Notes: generated by a model from the letters alone, not told the origin. A stretch of 64,000 nucleotides of DNA from Anaeromyxobacter dehalogenans 2CP-1 (GCF_000022145.1 NC_011891.1:3206501-3270500); one strand, 5' to 3'; positions 16,650 through 26,564 are shown, counted from the first letter of the stretch. Numbers and translations are program-made.

Positions 16650-19148
16650 TCAGGCCACCACGAAGTTGACGAGGCGCTTCGGCACGAAGACCACCTTGCG
16701 GACGGTCTTGCCCGCGAGGTGGACCTTCACCTTCTCGTCGGCCTCGGCGAGCGCGCGGACCTCCGCCTCGCCGGCCGCGGCGGGCGCCTGCACCTCGCCG
16801 CGGAGCTTCCCGTTCACCTGGACCGCGATGGTCACGGTGTCGGCCACGATCAGCGCCGGATCGAACGGCGGCCAGGGCGCGTCCGCCACCAGGCGCTCGC
16901 GCGCGACCGGCCCCATCACCTCGTGCCACAGCTCCTCGGCCACGTGCGGCGCGAACGGCGCCAGCAGCGTCGCGAGCGCGAGCAGCGCCTCGCGCACCGC
17001 CGCCCGGTCCGGCTCGGAGGCCGGCTCGAACGCGTAGAGCGCGTTCACCAGCTCCATGAGCGCCGCGATGCTGGTGTTGAACTTGAGATCCGCCTCGAGC
17101 CCCTCGGTGACGCGCTTGATGGTCCGGTGGGTGCGCCGCCGCAGCTCGAGCGCCTCGCCGGCCGCCTGGGCGAGCGCGGCCTCCGACGCGTCGAAGCAGG
17201 CCTGGCGCGCGAAGTAGATGCGCCACACGCGCGCCAGGAAGCGGAACAGGCCGTCCACCTGCTCGTCGGACCAGTCGATGTCCTTCTCCGGCGGCGCCGC
17301 GAACAGCATGAACATGCGCACGGTGTCGGCGCCGAACCTCGACACCATGCCGCCCGGCGCCACCACGTTGCCCCAGCGCTTCGACATCTTGCGCCCGTCG
17401 GGCCCGTTCACGATGCCCTGCGTGACCAGCCGCCGCACCGGCTCGTCCTCGTGCACCAGCCCGAGCTCGTGCATGACCCGGTGCCAGAACCGGAAGTAGA
17501 GCAGGTGCATCACCGCGTGCTCGGGGCCGCCCACGTACACGTCCACCGGCAGCCAGCGCCGGGCGACCTCCGGGTCGAACGGCCGCGCGTCGTCCCTCGG
17601 CGAGAGGTAGCGGGCGTAGTACCAGGACGAGTCCACGAACGTGTCCATGGTCTCCACCTCGCGCCGCGCCGGCTTGCCGCAGCGCGGGCAGGTGGTGTTC
17701 ACGAACGACGCCACCTTGGCGAGCGGCGGCTCGCCGGTGCCGGTGATGATCGCCTCGGCCGGCAGCACCACCGGCAGGTCCTGCTCCGGCACCGGCACCA
17801 TCCCGTGCTCGTCGCAGTAGATGATGGGGATGGGCGTGCCCCAGTAGCGCTGGCGCGAGAAGCCCCAGTCGCGCAGGTGCCACCGCACCGTGCCCTGGCC
17901 GAAGCCCTTCTCGGCGGCGTGCGCGGACATGCGCGCCCGCGCCTCCGCGGAGGCGAGCCCCGTGAACGGGCCGGAGCCCTCGAGCACGCCGTCCTCGGTG
18001 GCGGCCCGGTCGAGCGCGTCGCCGGCCGGGAGCCGCGCGCCCTGCGCCGGCTGGATGACCACGCGCACCGGCAGCCCGTACTTCCGCGCGAACTCGAAGT
18101 CGCGCTGGTCGTGCGCCGGGACGCTCATCACCGCGCCGGTGCCGTACTCGGCCAGCACGAAGTTCGCGATCCAGATCGGCACCTGCTCGCCGGTGAACGG
18201 GTTCACCGCGAACGCGCCGGTGAACACGCCCTCCTTCGGCGCGCCCTCGCCCGTGCGCTCCACCGCGTCGGTCTTGCGCATGCGCGCGACGAACGCGTCC
18301 ACCTCGGCGCGGCGCTCCGGCGCGGTGACCTGCGCGACCAGCGGGTGCTCCGGCGCCAGCACCACGTACGTGCAGCCGTAGATCGTGTCGACCCGGGTGG
18401 TGAACACCTTCACCGCGGCGCCGCCGGCGGCGAGCGCGAAGTCCACCTCGGCGCCCTCGCTCTTGCCGATCCAGTTGCGCTGCATGGTCGTGACGCGGTC
18501 CGGCCAGTCCTTCAGGCCGTCCAGCCCGTCCAGCAGCTGCTGGGCGTAGGCGGTGATGCGGAACGCCCACTCCGGGTGGATCTTCTCGACCACCGGCGAG
18601 CCGCAGCGCTCGCACCGGTTGTCGTCCACCACCTGCTCGTTCGCGATGACCGTCTGGCAGCCGGTGCACCAGTTCACCTTGCCCTGGCGCCGGTAGGCGA
18701 TGCCCTTCTCCAGCAGCTTCAGGAAGAACCACTGGTTCCAGCGGTAGTAGGACGCGTCGGCGGTGACCAGCTCGCGCTCCCAGTCGAAGCTGTAGCCGAG
18801 CCGCTTCATCTCGGCGCGGAACGAGACCACGTTCTCGCGCGTCCGCTCCGCCGGGTGGCGGCCGTCCTTGATGGCGGCGTTCTCGGCCGGCAGGCCGAGG
18901 GCGTCGAAGCCGATCGGGTGGAGGACGTCGAACCCGCGCATGCGCAGGTGGCGCGCCAGCGCGTCGCCGATGGTGTACACGCGGGCGTGGCCCATGTGCA
19001 TGGCGCCCGACGGATACGGGAACATCTCGAGGACGTAGCGGGTGTCGGCGTCGGGACGGCGACCCGCCTTGAAGGCGCCCGCCTCCTCCCACCGGCGCTG
19101 CCAGCGCGGCTCGATCGACTGGGGCTCGTAACGCTCGTTCATCGACAT
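16650..19148 (-). CDS. leuS: Leucyl-tRNA synthetase
   Basis: 832 residues. Class I synthetase charging tRNA-Leu. The HIGH motif is PYPSGAMHMGHARVY, the KMSKS motif is DGRKMSKRWGNV, and the CP1 editing domain contains the MSVPAHDQRDFEFA block. A zinc-type segment CTGCQTVI with CERCG is also seen. Start: ATG at 19148 (MSMNERYEP) or 19142 (MNERYEP); neither has a strong ribosome binding site. It overlaps no neighbour and is followed directly by lptE. Divergent from asnS across 95 bases. Confidence 0.97.
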   Translation of the reverse strand: MSMNERYEPQSIEPRWQRRWEEAGAFKAGRRPDADTRYVLEMFPYPSGAMHMGHARVYTIGDALARHLRMRGFDVLHPIGFDALGLPAENAAIKDGRHPAERTRENVVSFRAEMKRLGYSFDWERELVTADASYYRWNQWFFLKLLEKGIAYRRQGKVNWCTGCQTVIANEQVVDDNRCERCGSPVVEKIHPEWAFRITAYAQQLLDGLDGLKDWPDRVTTMQRNWIGKSEGAEVDFALAAGGAAVKVFTTRVDTIYGCTYVVLAPEHPLVAQVTAPERRAEVDAFVARMRKTDAVERTGEGAPKEGVFTGAFAVNPFTGEQVPIWIANFVLAEYGTGAVMSVPAHDQRDFEFARKYGLPVRVVIQPAQGARLPAGDALDRAATEDGVLEGSGPFTGLASAEARARMSAHAAEKGFGQGTVRWHLRDWGFSRQRYWGTPIPIIYCDEHGMVPVPEQDLPVVLPAEAIITGTGEPPLAKVASFVNTTCPRCGKPARREVETMDTFVDSSWYYARYLSPRDDARPFDPEVARRWLPVDVYVGGPEHAVMHLLYFRFWHRVMHELGLVHEDEPVRRLVTQGIVNGPDGRKMSKRWGNVVAPGGMVSRFGADTVRMFMLFAAPPEKDIDWSDEQVDGLFRFLARVWRIYFARQACFDASEAALAQAAGEALELRRRTHRTIKRVTEGLEADLKFNTSIAALMELVNALYAFEPASEPDRAAVREALLALATLLAPFAPHVAEELWHEVMGPVARERLVADAPWPPFDPALIVADTVTIAVQVNGKLRGEVQAPAAAGEAEVRALAEADEKVKVHLAGKTVRKVVFVPKRLVNFVVA

Positions 19149-19193
19149 AGGGGTGCGGATTCTAGCGGACGTCGCGCGTTTCGTCTGCTCAGG

Positions 19194-19199
19194 TATATT
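19194..19199 (+). promoter_or_regulatory. Possible -10 element for asnS
   Basis: TATATT stands out in the 95-base leuS/asnS gap, 44 bases before the asnS start. No good -35 hexamer is seen at the right distance, so this is weak. Confidence 0.35.
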
Positions 19200-19243
19200 G
19201 CCCGCGAAACCACGTCCACCGCCCATCCAGCACGGGGTCCCGC

Positions 19244-20548
19244 ATGTACCCGCCCGTCCACGTCGCCGACATCGCCCAGCACGAGGGGAAGGAGATCACG
19301 CTCCACGGCTGGCTCCACAACCGCCGCTCGTCGGGCAAGCTCCACTTCCTCCAGCTGCGCGACGGCACCGGCACGATCCAGTGCGTGGTGTTCAAGGGGA
19401 ACGTGACGCCGGAGGTGTTCCAGGCCTCGGACCACCTCCCGCAGGAGACCAGCCTCACGGTGACGGGCCTCGTGAAGAAGGACGAGCGCTCGCCCATCGG
19501 CTTCGAGCTGGACGTGCGCGACCTGCAGGTGGTGTCGCGCCCGGCCCAGGAGTTCCCCATCGGGCACAAGGAGCACGGGGTCGCGTTCCTGATGGAGCAG
19601 CGGCACCTGTGGCTCCGCTCGCAGCGGCAGCAGGTGATCCTGCGCGTCCGCCACACCGTCGAGAAGGCGATCCGCGACTTCTTCGACCAGCGCGGCTTCA
19701 CGCTGGTGGACGCGCCCATCTTCACGCCGTCCGCCTGCGAGGGCACCTCCACGCTGTTCGAGGTCCCCTACTTCGACCTGGGCAAGGCCTACCTGACGCA
19801 GTCCGGCCAGCTCTACATGGAGGCCGCGGCCATGGCGCTCGGGAAGGTCTACTGCTTCGGCCCGACCTTCCGCGCCGAGAAGTCCAAGACGCGCCGCCAC
19901 CTCACCGAGTTCTGGATGGTCGAGCCGGAGGTCGCGTACATGGACCTCGACGGCGACATGGAGCTGATGGAGCAGTTCGTCTCCTACGTGGTCCAGACCG
20001 CGCTGGAGAAGCACCGCGTCGAGCTCGCCACGGTGCTGGAGCGCGACGTCTCGAAGCTCGAGAACGTGAAGGCGCCGTTCCCGCGCATCACCTATACCGA
20101 GGCGGTGGAGGTCATCCAGAAGGCCGGCCACCCGATGAAGTGGGGCGACGACATCGGCGGCGACGAGGAGACGGTGGTCGCGAGGCAGTTCGACCGTCCG
20201 GTGATGGTGCACCGCTACCCCGCCGAGATGAAGGCGTTCTACTTCAAGAAGGACCCCGCCGATCCCAAGGTCGCGCTCGGCTGCGACGTGCTCGCGCCGG
20301 AGGGCTATGGCGAGATCATCGGCGGCGGCCAGCGCGAGGACGACCTCGCCACCCTCGAGGCCGCCATCGATCACCACCAGCTGCCGAAGCAGGCGTTCGA
20401 GTGGTACCTCGACCTGCGCCGCTACGGCACCGTCCCGCACGCCGGCTTCGGCATGGGGGTGGAGCGCTGCGTGGCCTGGATCTGCGGCCTCCACCACGTC
20501 CGCGAGACCATCCCGTTCGCGCGCATGATGGAGAGGATCACGCCGTGA
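19244..20548 (+). CDS. asnS: Asparaginyl-tRNA synthetase
   Basis: 434 residues, class IIb synthetase. The N-terminal OB-fold anticodon-binding domain (about 15-110) includes [20 protein letters not shown] and [11 protein letters not shown]. The catalytic domain has motif 2 ([25 protein letters not shown]) and motif 3 ([15 protein letters not shown]). The long AsnRS-type [21 protein letters not shown] block separates it from AspRS. Its presence suggests direct charging of tRNA-Asn rather than only the transamidation route. Followed by an unusual hairpin cluster. Confidence 0.95.
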   Translation: MYPPVHVADIAQHEGKEITLHGWLHNRRSSGKLHFLQLRDGTGTIQCVVFKGNVTPEVFQASDHLPQETSLTVTGLVKKDERSPIGFELDVRDLQVVSRPAQEFPIGHKEHGVAFLMEQRHLWLRSQRQQVILRVRHTVEKAIRDFFDQRGFTLVDAPIFTPSACEGTSTLFEVPYFDLGKAYLTQSGQLYMEAAAMALGKVYCFGPTFRAEKSKTRRHLTEFWMVEPEVAYMDLDGDMELMEQFVSYVVQTALEKHRVELATVLERDVSKLENVKAPFPRITYTEAVEVIQKAGHPMKWGDDIGGDEETVVARQFDRPVMVHRYPAEMKAFYFKKDPADPKVALGCDVLAPEGYGEIIGGGQREDDLATLEAAIDHHQLPKQAFEWYLDLRRYGTVPHAGFGMGVERCVAWICGLHHVRETIPFARMMERITP

Positions 20549-20558
20549 GTGATCTGAC

Positions 20559-20720
20559 GGGGCTGCCGCCCCGCCCCATGGAGCGGAGCTCCATGGGGCC
20601 CCACCCCGCGCGCGGGGCCCGTGACCTCGCGCGCCCGCTGACGCGGGTGCGCGCGAGGTCCCCGCGGGGAGGGGTTGCACCCCTCCCCAGCCTGCGGCCG
20701 GGGCCCCTCCCTGCTGACGT
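20559..20720. repeat. Cluster of perfect GC-rich hairpins after asnS
   Basis: Several perfect palindromes follow one another: a 5-bp stem at 20559-20572, CCCCATGGAGC with GCTCCATGGGG (20574-20598, 11-bp stem, 3-base loop), the 14-bp palindrome 20604-20617, GACCTCGCGCGC with GCGCGCGAGGTC (20623-20660, 12-bp stem), and GGGGAGGGGT with ACCCCTCCCC (20666-20688, 10-bp stem, 3-base loop). This resembles a mosaic of repetitive extragenic palindromes rather than a simple terminator. Confidence 0.7.
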
Positions 20721-20761
20721 GTCCGGCTGCGCCTGAACGGCGCTGCGCGCCGGGCCCGCGC

Positions 20762-21148
20762 TCACGCGGCGCCGAGCAGGCGGCGCACCGCCTCGACCAC
20801 CTGGTGGGCCTGCACCGGCTTCACCAGGTAGTCGTTCGCGCCGAGGCCGAGCGCGCGGCGGCGATCCACCTCGCCGGCCTCGGTGGTGACCACGAGGATC
20901 GGCATGGCGCGGTGCGCCCCGCCGGAGCGGATCAGCGACACCAGCTTCAGCCCGTCGAGCACCGGCATGTTGATGTCGGTGACCAGCAGGTCGAAGCGGG
21001 CCGCGGCCAGGTGGCGCCAGGCGTCGGCGCCGTCCACGGCCTCGGTGGTGCGGATGCCGCCGGCGCCCTGCAGCGCGCGGCAGAGCTGGCGGCGCATGGC
21101 GCTGCTGTCGTCGACCACCAGGGCGTGGCGCGGCGGGCACGGGGTCAC
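20762..21148 (-). CDS. CheY-like response regulator
   Basis: 128 residues, a single receiver domain. Metal-binding DD (LVVDDSSAMRRQL), phospho-acceptor Asp in LLVTDINMPVLDG, the Thr of VVTT, and the Lys of YLVKPV are all present, so it should be phosphorylatable. GTG start at 21148 overlaps the cheB stop (GTGA). As the last gene of the chemosensory operon it is probably the output of CheA; the target (flagellar, pilus or other) is not shown. Confidence 0.9.
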   Translation of the reverse strand: MTPCPPRHALVVDDSSAMRRQLCRALQGAGGIRTTEAVDGADAWRHLAAARFDLLVTDINMPVLDGLKLVSLIRSGGAHRAMPILVVTTEAGEVDRRRALGLGANDYLVKPVQAHQVVEAVRRLLGAA

Positions 21149-22197
21149 GGCGCGCGGGCCTCGCGTGCGAGCTCGATGAGGCGCGCCGCCAGGGCGTCCA
21201 GCCCGAGCAGCGCGTCCACGGCGCCGCGCTCGACCGCCGCCTGCGGCATCCCGTAGACCACGGCGGTCTCCTCGGACTCGGCGAGCGTGAGCCCGCCGGC
21301 GGCCTTCACCGCCGCCATCCCGGCGCACCCGTCGGTGCCCATCCCGGTGAGGAGCGCGGCGCAGGCGCGCGCGCCGAGGACCCGCGCCGCCGAGCGGAAG
21401 AGCCGGTCGATCGACGGGCAGTGGCGCGCGCCCGGCCCCGGCGCGCCGGGCGGCAGCACCGCCGCCCGCAGCACGCCGTCGGCGCGGCGCGCCAGCTCCA
21501 GGTGGTGCCCGCCGGGCGCGACCAGCGCGCGCCCCGCGACCACCAGGTCGCCGTCCACGGCCTCCACCACGCTGAAGTGCGAGCCGCGGGCGAGCCGCTC
21601 CGCGAACGCGCCGGTGAACCGCTCGGGCATGTGCTGCGCCACCAGCACCGCGAGCGGGAGATCGCCGGGCAGCGCCGCGAGCAGGCGCTGCAGCGCGGAG
21701 GGGCCGCCGGTGGAGGCCCCCACCACCGCGATCCGGGCCGGCTCGAGCTCGCGGGCGTCGAGGGCCCGGACGCCGGCGGAGAGGTTCTGGATGCGCAGCG
21801 CGCGCACCGTGGCGCACTTCTCCAGCAGCGCCTCGCGGACCGCCCCGAGCCCACCGCGGTCCGGCCGCGCCACGAAGTCGAGCGCCCCGAGCTCGAGCGC
21901 CTTGAACACGTCCGCGCGCCGCGACTGCGACGACAGCACCACCACCGGCGTGGGGCGGCGTGCCATCAACAGGCGCAGGAAGCTGAACCCGTCCATCCGC
22001 GGCATCTGCAGGTCCAGCACCACCACGTCGGGCGCGAGGCGGAGCGCCTCGGCCAGCCCCTGCTCTCCGTCCGCCGCGGTGCCGGCCACCACCAGCCCGT
22101 CAGCGCCGTGGAGCATGCGCACCAGCTCGTCCCGGCTGGCAGCCGAGTCGTCCACCACCAGCACCCGCAGGGTGCGCCGGCGCCCGTCGCCGCTCAC
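21145..22197 (-). CDS. cheB: Chemotaxis methylesterase/deamidase CheB
   Basis: 350 residues. Receiver domain at about 10-120, with VLVVDDSAASRDEL and phospho-acceptor VVVLDLQMPRMDG. A short linker leads to the methylesterase domain with the catalytic Ser in VVGASTGGPSAL, His in AQHMPERFT and Asp in LLTGMGTDGCAGM. It removes methyl groups from receptor glutamates, resetting sensitivity. GTG start overlaps the cheR stop. Confidence 0.95.
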   Translation of the reverse strand: MSGDGRRRTLRVLVVDDSAASRDELVRMLHGADGLVVAGTAADGEQGLAEALRLAPDVVVLDLQMPRMDGFSFLRLLMARRPTPVVVLSSQSRRADVFKALELGALDFVARPDRGGLGAVREALLEKCATVRALRIQNLSAGVRALDARELEPARIAVVGASTGGPSALQRLLAALPGDLPLAVLVAQHMPERFTGAFAERLARGSHFSVVEAVDGDLVVAGRALVAPGGHHLELARRADGVLRAAVLPPGAPGPGARHCPSIDRLFRSAARVLGARACAALLTGMGTDGCAGMAAVKAAGGLTLAESEETAVVYGMPQAAVERGAVDALLGLDALAARLIELAREARAP

Positions 22198-23057
22198 GGC
22201 GCGCCCCCGCCCGCCGGCTTGCGGTAGACGAGGTCCGCCCGGAGCTGGACCAGCTCGAAGTCGGCGGTCACGTTGAGCAGCGACTCGGAGTGGCCGAGCA
22301 GCAGCCAGCCCCCGCCGCGCAGCTTCGCGTGGAGCGCGCGCAGCGCGCGGCGGCGCGCATCCAGGTCGAAGTAGATCATCACGTTCCGGCAGAACACCGC
22401 GTCCTGCGGCGGCACCGCCGCGAGCGCGTCCGGCGCCACCAGGTTGTCGCGGTGGAACCGGACCATCCCCCGGAGCCCCTCGTCCACCACCCACTTCCCG
22501 CCGCGCAGGTGGAACCAGCGCCGCATCGGCGACGACTCGGGCGCGCGGAACGCGTGCTCCCCGTAGCTCCCGGCCCGGCCCTGTGCGACGCACCGGCGGG
22601 AGAGATCGCAGGCCGCGATCTCGACGTCCCACCCGGCGAACAGCCCCGAGTCGCGCACCAGCACCGCGACGGTCCAGGCCTCCTCGCCGGTGCTGCAGCC
22701 GGCCGACAGGATGCGCAGCCGGCGCTCCCGGGCCAGCGAGGACGCCAGCGCCGGCAGGATCTCGTCCGCGAACGCCCGGAGCTGGCGCGCCTCGCGGAAG
22801 AAGTAGGTCTCGTTCGTGGTGAGGAGGTCGAGCGCCTCGGCCAGCTCCGCGCCGCCCCGCGGATCGAACCGGAGGTGGCGGTGGTAGGCGGAGAAGTCGC
22901 GGAGCCCGAGCGCCTCCAGCCGCGGCGCGAGGCGGCGCTCCAGCAGGCGGCGGTGGTCCTCGCGGAAGGCGATCCCGCAATGCGCCTGGATGAGCTCGCG
23001 GAGCAGCCGGAACTGCTCCTCGCTCATGGCCGGCGGCGGGGGCCCGTGGCTCCACAT
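22194..23057 (-). CDS. cheR: Chemoreceptor methyltransferase CheR
   Basis: 287 residues. All-alpha N-terminal domain (about 10-80) followed by an SAM-binding Rossmann domain with ILSAGCSTGEEAW, TTNETYFFRE and DAVFCRNVMIYFD. It methylates glutamates on chemoreceptors, though no receptor gene is found in this window. ATG at 23057 is the longest start; ATG at 23027 (MSEEQFRLL) is also possible and fits the family length. No C-terminal TPR. Confidence 0.94.
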   Translation of the reverse strand: MWSHGPPPPAMSEEQFRLLRELIQAHCGIAFREDHRRLLERRLAPRLEALGLRDFSAYHRHLRFDPRGGAELAEALDLLTTNETYFFREARQLRAFADEILPALASSLARERRLRILSAGCSTGEEAWTVAVLVRDSGLFAGWDVEIAACDLSRRCVAQGRAGSYGEHAFRAPESSPMRRWFHLRGGKWVVDEGLRGMVRFHRDNLVAPDALAAVPPQDAVFCRNVMIYFDLDARRRALRALHAKLRGGGWLLLGHSESLLNVTADFELVQLRADLVYRKPAGGGAP

Positions 23058-23063
23058 GCGCGC

Positions 23064-25136
23064 CTACCCGGCCCCGAGCGCGCGCGCCGCGTCGGCGAAC
23101 GCGCGCGCGACCAGCGGATCGGCGTCTCCGGCGGCGAGCCGGACGGCGTCCGGTCCCAGCGCGGGATCGCCGCGCACGGCCATGGCGCCGGCCGCGGCGC
23201 GCCGCACGTCCCAGCGCGCGCTCGCCGCCGCCTCCCGCAGCAGCCGGGCGCCCTCCGGCCCCTCCAGCCGCGCGGCCGCCGCCACGCCCTCCTTCGCGAC
23301 CTCCGGATCCGCGTGCCCGACCGCGGCCGCGACCAGGTCGGCCGGCGGCACGCCCAGGCCCGCCAGCGCGTGCAGCGCGGCCACGATCACCGCGGGCGGG
23401 CTGGCCGGATCGCGCCCCAGCGCCGCCAGCGCCGGCGCCTGCTCCACCGCGCCCGCCGCGCCCAGCGCCTCCGCGGCCGCGGCCCGCACCGCCGGCTCCG
23501 GGTCGCCGAGCGCCGCCGCGAGCGCGGCGCGCACCGCGGGCGGCGGGGCGCCGGGCGCCGCCGGGGCCGCGCGCACCACCTCCGCGCACCCCGAGGCCGC
23601 CGCGGCGCGGACCTGCCAGTCGGGATCCCGGAGCGCCGCCGCGAGCTCGGCCAGCGCGGCCGCGGCCGGCGCCGCGCCACGGCGCCCGAGCTCCGCCAGC
23701 GCGCCCGCCGCGGCGGCGCGGCCCGCCGGTGCGGCCGCGCGGAGCCCCTCGCAGATCCTGGGCAGGTCCTCCGCCTCGCCCAGCGCGCCCAGGATGCGGT
23801 ACAGCGCCGGCCAGGCGCCCACCGCCGCCCGCGCGCGCGCCATCGCGCGCACCGCCGCCGCGGCGGCGGACGACTGGAGCCCGATGCGGGCGAGCGCGTT
23901 CGCCGCCATGCCCGCCACCGCGGGGTCCTCGTCGCCGAGGAGCCCCGCCAGCGGCGCCACCGCGCGCGCGTCGCCCAGGCGGCCCAGCGCGGCCACGGCC
24001 TCCGCCTGCAGGAAGCCGCCCGCGTCGCTGGCCTCGCGCACCAGGGTCTCGAGCGCCGCCGGGCTGCCGAGGCGCGCCAGCACCGCGAGCGCCGTGAGCC
24101 GGCCCACCGGCCCCTGGCTGCCGAGCGCGGCGGCCAGCGCGGCGCGGAGCTCGGCGCCCGCGGGGAGCCGCTCGAGCGCGTCCTCGACCAGCGGCCGCAG
24201 GCGCTCGTCCTCGGCGGCGCGCAGCAGCGCGCCCACGTGCCGCGCCCCGCCCAGCCACCCCAGCGCCGCGATCGCGCCCAGGGTCGCGTGCGGATCGTCC
24301 CCGCCGATCGCGGCCGCGCACGCGTCCGCCACCCCGGAGTCGCGCGCGCCCACCTCCGCCACGGCCCCGGCGAGCACGCCCAGGGCGTCCGCCGCGTCGC
24401 GGGCCACCTGCAGGCCCACCCCGGCCAGCGCCGCCTGCCGCGTGCCGCGCGCCGGCTCCGCCAGCCCCTGCGCCAGGAGGCGCAGCCCCTCCGGCTCGCC
24501 GCACGCGCCCAGCGCGCGGTACGCCGGGCGTCGCAGCGCCGGGTCGGCGAGGATCCGGGCCACCAGCGCCGCGGGCGGGCACGCGCGGAGGTCGCCGAGC
24601 GCCTCCAGCGCGGCGAGCCGCAGCGTCCCGTCGTCGGACGCGAGCGCCGCGGTGAGGGCCCCCGCCGCCTCGGGCCCGCCGACGCGGCCGAGCGCCTCCG
24701 CCGCCGCGGCGCGCACGTTCGGATCGGCGTCGGCGAGGCGCGCCGCCAGCGCGGGCACCGCGCGGCGATCGCCGATCGCGCCGAGCACGCCTGCCGCCGC
24801 CTGCCGGAGGTCGCCGTCGCCGCCGCCGAGCCGCTCCAGGACCGCGGGAACCGCCGCGGCGCCCAGCCGCTGGAGCGCCGCCGCCGCCGCCTCGCGCGCG
24901 CCCACCGTGGCCCCGCCGCCCAGCGCCTCGAGGAGGCCGCGCAGCGCGGGCGCGGGGTCGCGGAGCGCGCCGAGCCGCTCCACCGCCGCGGCCCGGACCC
25001 GCCAGCTCGCGTCCGCGAGCGCCTCCAGCAGCACCGCCAGCTCGGCCGGCGCGGCCGGATCCAGCTCGCAGGTGGCGCGGTAGCGGAGCTCCTCGTCGCC
25101 GGAGCGTGCCCGGCCGTGCGGGTCGGGAGCGGTCAT
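23064..25136 (-). CDS. HEAT-repeat protein in chemosensory operon
   Basis: 690 residues, made nearly entirely of HEAT/PBS-lyase-type repeats of about 31 residues, with the recurring pattern D-x-VR-x-AAAEALG-x-LG-x-P-x-A-x-x-L. It has no signal peptide and no catalytic motif. ATG at 25136 overlaps the cheW stop (ATGA), and cheR follows 6 bases after its stop. Such alpha-solenoids act as protein-binding scaffolds. HEAT-repeat proteins are known in some myxobacterial che clusters (as I recall Cpc7 of the Myxococcus Che7 system). Here it may bind a receptor, CheW or a regulated enzyme; that is inference. Confidence 0.85.
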   Translation of the reverse strand: MTAPDPHGRARSGDEELRYRATCELDPAAPAELAVLLEALADASWRVRAAAVERLGALRDPAPALRGLLEALGGGATVGAREAAAAALQRLGAAAVPAVLERLGGGDGDLRQAAAGVLGAIGDRRAVPALAARLADADPNVRAAAAEALGRVGGPEAAGALTAALASDDGTLRLAALEALGDLRACPPAALVARILADPALRRPAYRALGACGEPEGLRLLAQGLAEPARGTRQAALAGVGLQVARDAADALGVLAGAVAEVGARDSGVADACAAAIGGDDPHATLGAIAALGWLGGARHVGALLRAAEDERLRPLVEDALERLPAGAELRAALAAALGSQGPVGRLTALAVLARLGSPAALETLVREASDAGGFLQAEAVAALGRLGDARAVAPLAGLLGDEDPAVAGMAANALARIGLQSSAAAAAVRAMARARAAVGAWPALYRILGALGEAEDLPRICEGLRAAAPAGRAAAAGALAELGRRGAAPAAAALAELAAALRDPDWQVRAAAASGCAEVVRAAPAAPGAPPPAVRAALAAALGDPEPAVRAAAAEALGAAGAVEQAPALAALGRDPASPPAVIVAALHALAGLGVPPADLVAAAVGHADPEVAKEGVAAAARLEGPEGARLLREAAASARWDVRRAAAGAMAVRGDPALGPDAVRLAAGDADPLVARAFADAARALGAG

Positions 25137-25672
25137 GCGCGCCTCGAGGCCTCGGCCTGGGCCCTGGCTGCGGCCGCCTCGCCCGGCACCACCGGGTCGA
25201 GCAGCGCCTTCACGTCGAGCAGGAGCCGGAGCCGCGCCGGCCCCCCGCGGCGGCCGCCGGGCCTCCCGTCGCCGCCGCACACGCCCAGGAAGAAGCGCGG
25301 CCCCCCATCCGCCACCAGCGCCGGGGCCGGGCGGAGCGCGTGCCGGGGCAGGCGCAGGACCTCGCACACCTCGTCCACCACCAGCCCGATGCGCCGCCGG
25401 GCCACGTTCACCACCAGGAAGCGCGTGCGCCGGGTGGGCGGCCCGATGGGCAGCCCGAAGCGGCGCCGGACGTCCACCACCGGGATCACCTCGTCGCGCA
25501 GGTGGAACACGCCCTCCACGAACGCGGGCGCGCGCGGCACCGGCGTGACGGGCTGCGGGGGAATGATCTCGCGGACCCGCATGATGTCGATGGCGTAGTC
25601 CTCGCCGCCGACGCGGAACGTGCAGAGCTGGACCCGCGCGCCCTCCGGCGCGGCCGCCTCAGGCGCCGCCAC
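25133..25672 (-). CDS. cheW: CheW-like coupling protein
   Basis: 179 residues from GTG at 25672. A CheW domain with QLCTFRVGGEDYAIDIMRVREII and VFHLRDEVIPVVDVRRRFGLP, the parts that contact CheA and receptors. In the C-terminal part a Gly/Arg-rich insertion (GGDGRPGGRRGG) sits in a loop. It overlaps the preceding CheW gene by 14 bases and the HEAT gene by 4. Confidence 0.93.
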   Translation of the reverse strand: MAAPEAAAPEGARVQLCTFRVGGEDYAIDIMRVREIIPPQPVTPVPRAPAFVEGVFHLRDEVIPVVDVRRRFGLPIGPPTRRTRFLVVNVARRRIGLVVDEVCEVLRLPRHALRPAPALVADGGPRFFLGVCGGDGRPGGRRGGPARLRLLLDVKALLDPVVPGEAAAARAQAEASRRA

Positions 25673-26564
25673 CCTGGCCCCCCTCGGCGCGGCGCGGCGC
25701 CGCCAGCGAGCGGCGCACCAGCGCGGCCGGATCGATCACGGTGAACAGCCGGTCGCGCTCCCGCCCGATCCCGAGCAGGCACTCGGCCGCGTCGCCGCCG
25801 ATGCCCTGCGGGGACGGCTCCAGGCTGCCGGCGGGCAGGCGGACCACGCTGGAGATCGCGTCCACGCGGAAGCCGCAGGGCCCATCGCCGGCGTCCACGA
25901 TGACGAGGCGCCAGTCCTCGCCCGTGTCGCGGGGCGCCGGCAGGCCGAGCCGCGCGCGGGGGTCGATCACCGCCACCACGCGGCCGCGCACGGTCACCAC
26001 GCCCAGCACCGGCGCCGGCGCGCGCGGCACCTCGGTGAGCGGCGGGGGGCGGAGCACCTCCTGCACGCGCTCCACCGGCACCGCGTACTCCTCGGCCCCG
26101 AGGGCGAAGGTGAGGAACTCGTCGAGCGACACCTGGCCAGGCTCGAGCGGCGCCGGCGCGCCGCCCGCCGCCCAGCCCAGCTCGGGCAGCTCCGGCGCCT
26201 CCTCGTCCGGCCGGTAGAAGAACGCGTCGAGCGGATCGCGCGCGGCCGGCGCCGCCGGGGGGCGGACCTCGACGGCGGGCGCGGGGAGCGGCGGCGGCGA
26301 GGCCGGCCCGGGGCGCGCGGCGGGCAGCGCGGACGGATCGATGGGCACCGGGGGCGGCTCGCCGGGTCGCCAGGTCGTGAAGCGCGCCGGGTCCGGCTCC
26401 GGCATGGCCTGCACGCGTCCGGCGAGCACGGCCGCGGCGCTGGCCACGCCCCCGGGCGCGTCCGCGGGCGGCTCCGGCGCCGGCGCGGCGGCGGAGGTCG
26501 GCCCGGCCGCGGCGCGCGCGGCGGCCCGCTCCCTCGCCTTCTTCCGGATCGCCAGAAAGTCCAT
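25659..26564 (-). CDS. CheW-domain protein with long Pro/Ala-rich N-terminus
   Basis: 301 residues. Residues 1-140 are charged (DFLAIRKKARERAAAR) then Pro/Ala-rich and probably disordered. The CheW domain occupies about 145-290: FLTFALGAEEYAVPVERVQEVL, then VLGVVTVRGRVVAVIDPRARLGLP. A second coupling protein in the same operon may allow two receptor types, or link the array to the ATPase. A disordered N-terminal tether on CheW is uncommon. Confidence 0.88.
   Translation of the reverse strand: MDFLAIRKKARERAAARAAAGPTSAAAPAPEPPADAPGGVASAAAVLAGRVQAMPEPDPARFTTWRPGEPPPVPIDPSALPAARPGPASPPPLPAPAVEVRPPAAPAARDPLDAFFYRPDEEAPELPELGWAAGGAPAPLEPGQVSLDEFLTFALGAEEYAVPVERVQEVLRPPPLTEVPRAPAPVLGVVTVRGRVVAVIDPRARLGLPAPRDTGEDWRLVIVDAGDGPCGFRVDAISSVVRLPAGSLEPSPQGIGGDAAECLLGIGRERDRLFTVIDPAALVRRSLAAPRRAEGGQGGGA

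Noticed and set aside
16719-19406. Long open frame opposite leuS
   Set aside because: The opposite strand has clear HIGH and KMSKS motifs; this frame has none.
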